A stretch of 64,000 nucleotides of DNA, from the NCBI RefSeq assembly GCF_007989825.1, contig NZ_BJUA01000007.1:1-64000 (forward strand), read 5' to 3'. Both the position numbers and the translations under genes were made by a program. This DNA is from Cellulomonas persica. Lineage in GTDB: Bacteria > Actinomycetota > Actinomycetes > Actinomycetales > Cellulomonadaceae. Shown piece after piece: positions 40,415-48,923 of this stretch; the first letter of the stretch is position 1, and every line of letters begins with the position of its first letter. The notes beneath the pieces are model-generated. The model was not told where the DNA came from. It did no database searches and saw only the letters and a program-made list of their open reading frames with translations.

Positions 40415-41787
40415 CCGAGCGCCGTGATCGTCAGGACGGTCTCGTACCGTCCGGGCGCGGCACCCTCGGGCACGCGCAGCGTCAGACCCGCGGTGACGCG
40501 CACGTCGCGGCGCACGCTCGTCGGGCCACCCACGACGAGCGTGCGCGACGTGGCGAGCCCGCGGCCGGCGGCGGTGGAGGGCGCGATCGCGCGGCCCGCG
40601 CGCACGCCCGCGACGGCCTCGAGCAACGACGGCTGCCAGCCGAGGTGCTGCGCGCCGAGCACGTGCGCGCCGTCGCTCGTGGTGAACGGGCGCGCGCGGC
40701 CCGACAGCGTGAAGCCGGGGCTGTCCGCCCGGGTGTCGCTGATCGTGACCGCGGGGAGCGTGCCCGTCGCGGCGAGCACGCCGTCGGCGAGCGTCGCGGT
40801 GCCGAGGCTCGCCGCGTCGTCCGTGAACGACCATGAGAGCGCGCCGGGCTCGGCGGGGGTCGTCGGCGCGGGTGTGGGCGTCGGGGTCGTCGTCGGACCG
40901 GGCGTCGGGGTCGCCGTGGCGGTCGGCTCCGGCTCGGGCTCGTCGAAGCCGAAGCCGACGTCAACCGGGAGCGCGGGCTTGTAGTCCTGCGCGCCACCGC
41001 AGGTCGTCGAGTAGAAGTGCGTCTGCAGGCTCACGGGCATCGCGGTCACGAACGCCGCGGGCCACGAGCCCCACCAGCCGGTCGCACCACCCGCCGTCGA
41101 GCACGAGCGCACCTGCACACCCGCGGCCGCCCCGTCGACCGTGACCCCGCGGTAGTCCGGGGTGAGCCGGAACGAGTCCTCGTCGAGGGCACTGCGCGCA
41201 CCCGCGGTGAACGTCAGCACCGTGACGCGCCCCAGGCGCTGGGGCGCAGACGGGTCGCCGTCGAGGTCGACACCCGCGCCGATCGTGACCTCGAACGACA
41301 GCGTCCCCGCGCCGTTGCGAGCGACCTGGAGGACCGGGTCCGCGTACACCTCGTCGGGCGCGTTGAGGTAGTCCGGGTAGGCGTTGACCGTGTACGACCC
41401 GGTCCACGCGAGCTCGGCCGCGCCCGTCTGCGGGTCGACCGTGCCCTCGCCGCCGGCGAACCGCACGACGTTGGGCGTCTTCTGGGGCGACGACCTCGGC
41501 ATGGACGTCGCGGGCACCGGTTCGACCGTGTAGACGGACTGCGTGCCGCCCGAGACCGAGCCCGTGAGCACGCGCGCGTCGCCCTGCGCGTCGGACAACG
41601 TCCACGGGCCGAAGATGCCGACCTGCGCGTAGCCGCTGATGCCCCACGTGAGCGTGGCGTCGGTGACCGCCGACCCGTCGGGCTCGTCCGCCGCGGCGGG
41701 CAGCGCGGCGAGTGCCGCGACCGCCGTGCCGAGCGCGGTCAGCGCCGTGACCGTCCGCCTCAGCGCACCCACGGGAGCACCACCCAT
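40411..41787 (-). CDS. Secreted HtaA-domain protein
   Basis: 458 aa. Signal peptide, then an HtaA-type domain (about 40-215) starting VTDATLTWGISGYAQV and containing GAAELAWTGSYTVNAY and LTPDYRGVTVDGAAAG, a Pro/Thr linker, and a C-terminal beta-rich domain. HtaA domains bind haem at the surface of corynebacteria and hand it to HmuTUV. No C-terminal anchor is visible. Start uncertain: ATG 41787 overlaps the upstream gene by 28 bases; GTG 41772 is an alternative. Confidence 0.85.
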   Translation of the reverse strand: MGGAPVGALRRTVTALTALGTAVAALAALPAAADEPDGSAVTDATLTWGISGYAQVGIFGPWTLSDAQGDARVLTGSVSGGTQSVYTVEPVPATSMPRSSPQKTPNVVRFAGGEGTVDPQTGAAELAWTGSYTVNAYPDYLNAPDEVYADPVLQVARNGAGTLSFEVTIGAGVDLDGDPSAPQRLGRVTVLTFTAGARSALDEDSFRLTPDYRGVTVDGAAAGVQVRSCSTAGGATGWWGSWPAAFVTAMPVSLQTHFYSTTCGGAQDYKPALPVDVGFGFDEPEPEPTATATPTPGPTTTPTPTPAPTTPAEPGALSWSFTDDAASLGTATLADGVLAATGTLPAVTISDTRADSPGFTLSGRARPFTTSDGAHVLGAQHLGWQPSLLEAVAGVRAGRAIAPSTAAGRGLATSRTLVVGGPTSVRRDVRVTAGLTLRVPEGAAPGRYETVLTITALG

Positions 41788-43097
41788 CCCTGTCGCAGAC
41801 CCACCACGCCGGCCGCCGCGGCCAGGCCGATCGCGCCCAGCGCACCGAGCGCGAGCGGGTCGTCGGCGAGCCCCGCGAGGACTCCGCCGCCGGCCGCGGG
41901 GGCGGGAGCCGCGGGCTGCGCCACGAGCGCCTGGGCACCCGAGCCCGTCGGGATCTGGGGAGCCACGGCCGCCAGGTCACCGTCGGCGCTCGTGGTCGTC
42001 GGGCGGACCGGGCCCGTGCGCGTCGTCGCCGGTCGGTTCTTGACCTCGTTGCGGGGCTGCTGCGGCGTCGCGCCCGGCGAGGGCGTGCCGCCGCCTGTCT
42101 GGTCGTCGTCGTCGGCCGGCGGCGTGACCGGGCGGCTCGCGTCGAGGCTCACGACGAGCGCCGTCGCGGGCTTCGCGCGGTCGCGCGCCGAACCGGAGGT
42201 GTACCAGTAGGGCGCCTGCCCGACCTCGCCCTGGAAGTCCACGAAGTCCTGCGGGAACGAGCCCCAGTACGGCTCGCTGTCCGTGTCCCGCGCGACCTGC
42301 GGGGCCGCACCCGCGGGAGCCTTGACCGCGACGCCGCGGAACTCGGGGACGACGACGAGGCCGTCCTGCGTGATCTCGACGTCCGTCAGCACCGCGAGCG
42401 TGGCGGTGCGGGGCGTGAGCGCGACCCAGCGACCCGGCTCGTCGCGATCGGCGCCGAAGCCGGACAGGGTCGCGGTGAGCGTGCCCGTGCCGTCCGCGAC
42501 CTCGAGCACCGGGTCGGACGCGGTCCAGTACGTCATGCCGCCGTAGAGCACCGCCGTGAACGAGCCCGTCCAGCGCACCGAGGCGGTCCCGGCCGTGAGG
42601 TCGACCGACCCGGCGCCGCCCTCGACGACCACCTGGTTGCCGCTCGTGCTCTCGACCGACCCGACGCTCACGGGCTCCCCCGACGCGTCGAGGCACCGCG
42701 TGTCCCACGACGCGAGCACGGGCGTGCCGTCCGCACCGGGCTTCTCGATCCGCACGTCACCGGCGCGCGCGGCGTACAGGCCGTCCTGCGCGGTCCACGG
42801 ACGCGAGCCGCCGGTCGAGCCGGCCTTGCCCGCGGACAGGAAGTTGCACCCGCCGTAGAACGCACCGCCGCCGACCTCGCGGTTCAGGCCCCAGCGCAGC
42901 TGCGCGTCGGTGACGGCCACCGCCTCGGGCTCGGGGATGGTGACGTCGATGACGACGTCGTCGTCGGCCGCGGCCGACGACGCGGGCAGGTGCGTGGGTA
43001 CGGTCGCGGGCAGCGCCACGGCACCGAGCGCGAGCGCCCCGGCGGTGAGCGCACGGCCGACGACCACGCGCGTGGCACGTCCGCTGCCGGCCGTCAT
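41760..43097 (-). CDS. Membrane-anchored HtaA-domain protein
   Basis: 445 aa. Signal peptide (about 1-45), an HtaA domain (about 60-300) with VTDAQLRWGLNREVGGGAFYGGC, GTASVRWTGSFTAVLYGG and VPEFRGVAVKAPAG, a disordered Pro/Thr/Gln segment, and a C-terminal membrane helix (LALGALGAIGLAAAAGVVGL). It probably captures haem at the surface. ATG overlaps the upstream stop by 4 bases. Confidence 0.88.
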   Translation of the reverse strand: MTAGSGRATRVVVGRALTAGALALGAVALPATVPTHLPASSAAADDDVVIDVTIPEPEAVAVTDAQLRWGLNREVGGGAFYGGCNFLSAGKAGSTGGSRPWTAQDGLYAARAGDVRIEKPGADGTPVLASWDTRCLDASGEPVSVGSVESTSGNQVVVEGGAGSVDLTAGTASVRWTGSFTAVLYGGMTYWTASDPVLEVADGTGTLTATLSGFGADRDEPGRWVALTPRTATLAVLTDVEITQDGLVVVPEFRGVAVKAPAGAAPQVARDTDSEPYWGSFPQDFVDFQGEVGQAPYWYTSGSARDRAKPATALVVSLDASRPVTPPADDDDQTGGGTPSPGATPQQPRNEVKNRPATTRTGPVRPTTTSADGDLAAVAPQIPTGSGAQALVAQPAAPAPAAGGGVLAGLADDPLALGALGAIGLAAAAGVVGLRQGWVVLPWVR

Positions 43098-44314
43098 CGC
43101 ACGACCTCGACCGGCTCGGGCGTCGCCTCGATGACACGCACCGGCGCGGGGGGCATCGCTGCGGCGCGACGGCGACGACGCGCCGTCAGCGCGCCGACCG
43201 CCACGAGCGCGAGCAGCAGCACCGCGACGCCGACGAGGACCCAGGTGGTCACGGACGGACCCGCGTCCGCGTCGGCCGCGTTCGCGAGCGCTGCCGCGAC
43301 GGCCGGGTCCTCGATGACGTCGACGTCGAGCGTCGCGACCTGCCCGGAGGCCGCACCCGTGAGCGTGAGGGTCGTCGTGCCGGGCACGAGCGCCGCCGGG
43401 ACCGCGAGCACGCCGGCGACCTCGCCGTAGGGCCCCGCGGTCAGCGGGCCGACGCCCGCCTGGCCGCCGGACAACGACCCGACGACCTGCTCGCCGGGCG
43501 CGAACCCGCGCGCGGTGAAGCCCAGCACGCGGCCGCGCACCACGCTCGCCTGGTCGCTCGTCGCCTCGGCCGGGCCGTCGACCCGCGGCGACGCTGCGCC
43601 CGCGCCGGCGGGTGCCGCCGTCTCGTCGCCGGCCTGCGCGGCCTCGTCGTCGCCCGCCGCCGGGGCCGCGTCGTGACCGGCCGCGAGATCCACGAACTGC
43701 ACGGGCGTGAACGTCTCGTTGGTGGCGTTCGTGACGCCGTGCGCGCCGAACGTGATGACCCCGCACGTCACCGTGAGGCAGTCGACGCTCGTCACGGCGC
43801 CCGAGCGGCCCACGGCCTCGAGCGTCGGGCCGGGGATCGTCAGGGTCGTCGACCACGTCCCGTCCGCGGCGATCACCCCGCCGTTCGCCGACGAGGAGGT
43901 GTCCGAGCCCGGGTGCGACACGAACTTCTGGAAGCCCGCGTTGTCCTTCGACTCGCTGTCGGGCACGTAGAGCAGGTCCTGCCCGCTGATCCCGCCCTTG
44001 CTGGGCCGCCACGAGCCGCCCGCAGGGTCGTCGACCCACCCGAACACGACGTAGATCCCGCCGAAGCCGCCCGGGACGGACTGGAACCCGGACCCGCTGA
44101 CCGTCACCCGGGTCGAGTAGGTCGTGTCCGCCTGCGGCTTGCCGTTCTCCCCCGCGACGGTCACGCGTGCCGCGGCGGAGGCGGGCACGGCGGCCAGCCC
44201 GAGGGCACCGAGCGCGAGGATCGCGGACAGCAGGGTCGACAGGCTCCGGGAGAGCCGGCGCGTGCCGCGGGCGCGACCTCGCGGACGGGAGGTCGTCGGG
44301 GACGTGTGCGTCAT
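43094..44314 (-). CDS. Membrane-anchored surface protein of the haem locus, family not recognised
   Basis: 406 aa. Signal peptide (about 1-48), a domain with SGSGFQSVPGGFGGIYVVFG, WRPSKGGISGQ and CGVITFGAHGVTNATNETFT, a linker, an Ig-like segment (VVRGRVLGFTARGFAPGEQV), and a C-terminal membrane helix with a basic tail. The first domain is paralogous to that of 38244-39704. It contains two cysteines (LTVTC) that could form a disulphide. Overlaps hmuV by 4 bases. Its place in the operon argues for a role in haem capture. Confidence 0.85.
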   Translation of the reverse strand: MTHTSPTTSRPRGRARGTRRLSRSLSTLLSAILALGALGLAAVPASAAARVTVAGENGKPQADTTYSTRVTVSGSGFQSVPGGFGGIYVVFGWVDDPAGGSWRPSKGGISGQDLLYVPDSESKDNAGFQKFVSHPGSDTSSSANGGVIAADGTWSTTLTIPGPTLEAVGRSGAVTSVDCLTVTCGVITFGAHGVTNATNETFTPVQFVDLAAGHDAAPAAGDDEAAQAGDETAAPAGAGAASPRVDGPAEATSDQASVVRGRVLGFTARGFAPGEQVVGSLSGGQAGVGPLTAGPYGEVAGVLAVPAALVPGTTTLTLTGAASGQVATLDVDVIEDPAVAAALANAADADAGPSVTTWVLVGVAVLLLALVAVGALTARRRRRAAAMPPAPVRVIEATPEPVEVVR

Positions 44315-45102
44315 CGGGTCGTCTCCAGGGCGGCCGCACGGACCGGGAGCACGACGATCTCGTCGCTGCCCGGGCGGTGCACCACCTCGATGGGATGGCG
44401 GTAGACGTCGGACAGGAGCTCGCTCGTCAGCACGTCGTGGGGCGGGCCGTCGCCGCGGACGCGTCCCTCGGCGAGCAGCACCACGCGGTCGGCGTACGCC
44501 GCGGCGAGCGTGAGGTCGTGCAGCACGACGACGACCGCGGCGCCGTCGCGCGCCCAGCGCACCGCCTCGGACAGCAGCGACTCCTGGTGGCGGATGTCGA
44601 GCGCGGCGGTGGGCTCGTCGAGGAGCAGCACCACGGGCTCCTGCGCGAGCGTGCGGGCGAACGACGTGCGGGCCTTCTCGCCGCCCGACAGCGTCGGGTA
44701 CCGGCGCTCGGCCAGGTGCGTGACGTCCGCGGTGCGCATGACGGCCTCGACCACGCGCTCGTCGTCGTCCTCGCGCTCCGTGCCGCGCCACGGCGAGCGG
44801 CCCATGCGGACCACGTCGACCACGTCGAAGGGGAACGACAGGCGGTTCTCCTGCAGCAGCACCGCGCGCCGCCGCGCCAGGTCGTCGAGGCGCATCGCGC
44901 GCACGTCGACCCCGTCGAGCTCGACGGCTCCGGCCTCGGGCACGACGTCGCCCGCGAGGACGCCCAGCAGCGTCGACTTGCCGGCGCCGTTGGGGCCCAG
45001 CAGGGCGAGCACCTGCCCGGCGTGGACGTCGAGGTCGACGCCGTCGACGACGACCCGGGTGCCGTAGCGGACACGCACGCCGCGTGCGCGCAGCGCGCTC
45101 AC
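44311..45102 (-). CDS. hmuV: Haem ABC transporter ATP-binding protein
   Basis: 263 aa. Walker A GPNGAGKS (36-43), signature LSGGE, Walker B VVLLLDEPTAALD and the switch His in VVLHDLTLAAAYAD. It powers import through HmuU. GTG start overlaps the hmuU stop by 4 bases. Confidence 0.93.
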   Translation of the reverse strand: MSALRARGVRVRYGTRVVVDGVDLDVHAGQVLALLGPNGAGKSTLLGVLAGDVVPEAGAVELDGVDVRAMRLDDLARRRAVLLQENRLSFPFDVVDVVRMGRSPWRGTEREDDDERVVEAVMRTADVTHLAERRYPTLSGGEKARTSFARTLAQEPVVLLLDEPTAALDIRHQESLLSEAVRWARDGAAVVVVLHDLTLAAAYADRVVLLAEGRVRGDGPPHDVLTSELLSDVYRHPIEVVHRPGSDEIVVLPVRAAALETTR

Positions 45103-46310
45103 GCCCAGCCTCCCGCGCTGCGGCGCGTGCGCCGGATGAGCCAGAAGAAGAACGGCCCGCCGCACAGCGCGGTGAGCATGCCGATCGGCAGGTCGGCGTA
45201 CGGCACAGCCGTGCGCGCGACGAGGTCCGCGCACAGCAGAAGCACCGCGCCGCCGAGCGCGGAGGCGGGCACGAGCACCCGGTGCCCCGGTCCGACGGTC
45301 ATGCGCACGAGGTGCGGCACGACGAGGCCGACGAACGCGATGATCCCGCAGAACGCGACCGCGGCCGCGGTGAGCAGCGCGACGAGCACGATGCACACCA
45401 CGCGCAGGCGCTCCACGTCGACGCCGAGGTGCCGGGCCGTGCGCTCGCCGAGCGCGAGCAGGTCGAGGCGGCGCGCCACGAGGCACGCGCCGACGATCCC
45501 GAGCAGCACGAGCGGCGCGACGACCGCGACGTACGGCCAGCGCGTGCCGTTGAGGCTGCCGAGCTGCCAGAACACGATCTGCTCACGCGCCTGCGTGTCG
45601 CCCAGGAACGTGAGGAACGCCAGGGCGGCGCCCGCGACCGCGTTCACCGCGACGCCGGTCAGCACGAGCGTGACCACCTGCGTGCGTCCGCCGTCGCGCG
45701 CGGTGGCGTAGACCAGCAGCGTGGTGAGCAGACCCCCGACGAGCGCGGCGGTCGCGGCCGTCCACGAGCCGAGGAACGTCCAGCCGAACACGATGACCGT
45801 GCACGCACCCACGGCCGCGCCCGAGCTCACGCCGACCACGCCCGGGTCGGCCAGCGGGTTGCCGAACACGCCCTGCATGAGCGCGCCGCCGGTCGCGAGC
45901 GCGGCGCCCACGAGCAGCGCCATGACGAGGCGAGGGAACCGGATGCTCCACAGCGCGGCGTCGGTGTGGGGATGCGTCGCGGCGGCGCCGGAGTCGAGGC
46001 CGAGCCTGCGCAGGACCGAGCCGAGCACCTCCGCGGGCGGGATGTGCAGCTGCCCGATGCCGGCCGCGACGACGGCCAGGACGACGAGCGCGATCGACAG
46101 CCCCGTGACCAGCACGACCACGCGACCGCGTCGCACGGCGTGCTGCGCGACGACGGCCGACGCCGGCTCGTCGGACCGCGGCGCGGCCCCCCGCAACGCG
46201 CTGCGCACGGGCGCGGGCGCGGTCGCAGAGCCGCCCGACGCGACGACGGTGCCCGCCGCAGCGGTGGGCGCGTCGGCGACGGGCTCGTGGCTGGTCTGCG
46301 TCACGGTCAC
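45099..46310 (-). CDS. hmuU: Haem ABC transporter permease (FecCD family)
   Basis: 403 aa with about nine to ten membrane segments after an unusually long cytoplasmic start (about 70 residues, Ala/Ser/Pro-rich). FecCD-family marks are GALMQGVFGNPLADPGVVGVSSGAAVG (shown in part) and FCGIIAFVGLVVPHLVRM. Two GTG codons are possible; 46310 overlaps the hmuT stop by 4 bases. Confidence 0.92.
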   Translation of the reverse strand: MTVTQTSHEPVADAPTAAAGTVVASGGSATAPAPVRSALRGAAPRSDEPASAVVAQHAVRRGRVVVLVTGLSIALVVLAVVAAGIGQLHIPPAEVLGSVLRRLGLDSGAAATHPHTDAALWSIRFPRLVMALLVGAALATGGALMQGVFGNPLADPGVVGVSSGAAVGACTVIVFGWTFLGSWTAATAALVGGLLTTLLVYATARDGGRTQVVTLVLTGVAVNAVAGAALAFLTFLGDTQAREQIVFWQLGSLNGTRWPYVAVVAPLVLLGIVGACLVARRLDLLALGERTARHLGVDVERLRVVCIVLVALLTAAAVAFCGIIAFVGLVVPHLVRMTVGPGHRVLVPASALGGAVLLLCADLVARTAVPYADLPIGMLTALCGGPFFFWLIRRTRRSAGGWA

Positions 46311-47404
46311 GACTGCGCGGGGGCGTAGAGGGCGACGGCGAGCGCGTCGAGCACGTCCGCGGTCTGCGGCCCGAAGGACAGCACCGCCGAGTCGGCCATG
46401 TCGATGATCCGTCGGCTCGCGCCGGCGGGCGTGCTCGCGACCGCGGGGAGGGTCTCGAGCAGGCCGTCGACGCCGCCCACCGAGGCCAGGCCGTCGGACA
46501 TGACGAGCACGACGTCCGGCGCGGCCTTGACGATGCCCTCGTCGGTCACGGGCTTCATGCCCTCCCAGCCGATCTCCCCGGCGACGTCGACCGCGCCGAG
46601 CGCGTCGACGAGCGAATCGGTGCCCGATCCCTCGCCGAACAGGTAGTAGACGCCCGCCTGACCACGCACGTAGAGGAAGACGACCCGCAGCCGGTCGGCC
46701 TCGTCCGCAGGCGCGATCGCGGCGATCTCGGCGACCTTGTCCTGCACCGCCTCGTCGGTCCGCTCGGCGAGCGCGGCCCCTGCCTCGGGGACGCCGAGCG
46801 CGTCGGCGACCTGCCCGATGAGCGCGCTCACGCCCTCGACCGAGCGGTGCGAGTCGACCACGACGACGGGGATGCCCGCGTCGCGCATCTGCAGCACGAC
46901 GTCCCACGGGCCCAGGCTCGTGTCGGTGAGGATCACGGTCGGCGCGAGGTCGAGGATCGCCTCGGCGGACAGCTCGTGGCCGCTCGCGGTCACCAGCGGC
47001 TTGTCGGCGATCTCCGCGAACGCCGACGACGTGTCACGACCCACCACGTGGTCGCCCAGGCCGAGCTCGTAGACGATGCGCGCGACCGTGCCGTACACGT
47101 CGAGCGCCAGGATGCGGCTCGTGTCCGTCACGGTCACGGTCGTGCCCTGCGCGTCGGTGACGGTGACCGGGAGCGTGGGCTGCGGGTCGTCGTCGACGGG
47201 GTGCACCGCCGCGTCGGCGACGACCGCGGTCGACGGACCCGTCAGCGACTTCGGATCGGCCGCGGGCCGCACGTCAGCGAGGCGCGCGCCGCCCTCGGCG
47301 CTCGCACCCGGTTCCTCGTCGGCGGGACCCGCACCGCATGCGCTCACCGCCAGGACCAGCCCGATCGTCGCGACGAGGGCGCGGACGTGTCGCGCGACGG
47401 GCAT
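46307..47404 (-). CDS. hmuT: Haem ABC transporter substrate-binding lipoprotein
   Basis: 365 aa. Lipobox AVSAC at Cys23 and a periplasmic-binding-type fold (TroA/FepB class: SRILALDVYGTVARIVYELG, APTVILTDTSLGPW, GVDGLLETLPAVASTPAG). It receives haem, here probably from the HtaA-type proteins. First gene of the operon, behind the iron box. Confidence 0.92.
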   Translation of the reverse strand: MPVARHVRALVATIGLVLAVSACGAGPADEEPGASAEGGARLADVRPAADPKSLTGPSTAVVADAAVHPVDDDPQPTLPVTVTDAQGTTVTVTDTSRILALDVYGTVARIVYELGLGDHVVGRDTSSAFAEIADKPLVTASGHELSAEAILDLAPTVILTDTSLGPWDVVLQMRDAGIPVVVVDSHRSVEGVSALIGQVADALGVPEAGAALAERTDEAVQDKVAEIAAIAPADEADRLRVVFLYVRGQAGVYYLFGEGSGTDSLVDALGAVDVAGEIGWEGMKPVTDEGIVKAAPDVVLVMSDGLASVGGVDGLLETLPAVASTPAGASRRIIDMADSAVLSFGPQTADVLDALAVALYAPAQS

Positions 47405-47467
47405 GAGGGGACGACCTCCGGACGTGGGACGGGGTGCGACCCCGGGACCTGCACATCCTACCCAGGC

Positions 47468-47486
47468 GTAGGTTAGGCTCGCCTAC
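47468..47486 (-). promoter_or_regulatory. DtxR/IdeR-type iron box of the haem operon
   Basis: GTAGGTTAGGCTCGCCTAC matches the 19-bp consensus TTAGGTTAGGCTAACCTAA at 15 positions. A TAGGAT -10-like box lies at 47455-47460 on the minus strand, so the site covers the -35 region and iron-loaded DtxR/IdeR would block transcription of hmuT onward. Confidence 0.75.
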
Positions 47487-47558
47487 CCTTACGCACGCGG
47501 TCTTGATCACATCAGCACGTCAGGAAACCGCACGCGTGGGGTGACCGGACGGGCGACG

Positions 47559-48923
47559 TCAGCCCTGGTCGAGCGCCAGCAGGTCGTCGACCGTCTCGCG
47601 TCGCAGCAGCGTGCGCACCTCGCCGTCGCGCACCGCCACGACGGGCGGGCGCGTGAGCAGGTTGTAGTTCGACGCCATCGAGCGCCCGTAGGCCCCGGTC
47701 GCCGCGACGGCCAGGAGGTCGCCCGCGCGCACGTCGCCCGGCAGCTGCACCTCGTGCACGACGACGTCGCCCGACTCGCAGTGCTTCCCGACGACCCGCG
47801 CGAGGACCGACGGCGCCGCCGACAGCCTGCCGACGACCTCGGCGTGATACCGCGCGCCGTACAGCGCGGGCCGGATGTTGTCGCTCATCCCGCCGTCCAC
47901 CGACACGTACAGGCGCTCGGTCTCGTCGTCCACGCGCACGGGCTTGACCGTGCCGACCGTGTACAGCGTGAAGCCCGCCGGGCCGACGATCGCGCGCCCG
48001 GGCTCGATCGAGAACCGCGGCAGCGACGTCCCGAGGTCCGCGGCCGCCGCCGCGACCGACGCCGCGACGTCCTTGGCGATCCGGTCCGGGTCGAGCGCGA
48101 CCTCGTCCGGCAGGTACGCGATCCCGTAGCCGCCTCCCAGGTCGACCTCGTCGACGAGCACACCCGTGCGCTCGGCGAGCTGCGCCCGCAGCTCGAGCAC
48201 GACGCGCGCCGCGACCTCGAAGCCCGACGGGTCGAGGATCTGCGAGCCGATGTGCGAGTGGATCCCGAGCAGGTGCAGCTCCGGGTGGGAGAGCACAGCG
48301 AGCAACGCGGTCATCGCCGGCGAGTCCGCATCGCCGCGGCGTGCGACCGACAGGCCGAACTTCTGGTCCTCGTGCGCGGTCGAGATGTACTCGTGCCCGC
48401 CGGCGTGCACGCCCGTCGTCACGCGCACCATCACCGGTGCGGGCACTCCCCCGCGCGCCTTGACGAGCGCCGCGAGCCGCTCGATCTCGACGAGCGAGTC
48501 GACGATGATCCGGCCGACGCCGTGCTCGAGCGCGGCCACGAGCTCGTCGTCGGACTTGTTGTTGCCGTGCAGACCGATGTCGCCGCCCGGGACGCCCGCA
48601 CGCAGCGCGACCGCGAGCTCGCCGCCCGACGCGGTGTCGACGCGCAGACCCTCGTCGTGCACCCACCGCGCGACCGCGACGGACAGGAACGCCTTGCCCG
48701 CGTAGTACACGTCCACACCCGCGCCCACCTCGGCGAACGCGGCCGTGAACGCGCGCCGGTAGCCCGCCGCACGCGCGCGCAGGTCCGCCTCGTCGAGCAC
48801 GTACGCAGGCGTGCCGACCTCGTCGGCCAGCCGCGCCACCGGCACGCCGCCGACGACGAGCGCGCCCGAGCCGTCCCGCGCGACCCCCGTCGACCAGGGC
48901 TCGCCCGGGATGCTCGTCGTCAC
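47559..48923 (-). CDS. lysA: Diaminopimelate decarboxylase
   Basis: 454 aa. PLP lysine Lys77 in [10 protein letters not shown], the glycine-rich [10 protein letters not shown], and CESGD in the C-terminal barrel. It makes lysine from meso-diaminopimelate, also a peptidoglycan precursor. GTG start overlaps the argS stop by 4 bases, the common argS-lysA pairing of actinobacteria. Confidence 0.95.
   Translation of the reverse strand: MTTSIPGEPWSTGVARDGSGALVVGGVPVARLADEVGTPAYVLDEADLRARAAGYRRAFTAAFAEVGAGVDVYYAGKAFLSVAVARWVHDEGLRVDTASGGELAVALRAGVPGGDIGLHGNNKSDDELVAALEHGVGRIIVDSLVEIERLAALVKARGGVPAPVMVRVTTGVHAGGHEYISTAHEDQKFGLSVARRGDADSPAMTALLAVLSHPELHLLGIHSHIGSQILDPSGFEVAARVVLELRAQLAERTGVLVDEVDLGGGYGIAYLPDEVALDPDRIAKDVAASVAAAAADLGTSLPRFSIEPGRAIVGPAGFTLYTVGTVKPVRVDDETERLYVSVDGGMSDNIRPALYGARYHAEVVGRLSAAPSVLARVVGKHCESGDVVVHEVQLPGDVRAGDLLAVAATGAYGRSMASNYNLLTRPPVVAVRDGEVRTLLRRETVDDLLALDQG

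Noticed and set aside
47493..47558. Terminator between lysA and the haem promoter
   Set aside because: Only a weak, interrupted complement (ACGCGGT with ACCGC-ACGCGT) was found; not convincing.
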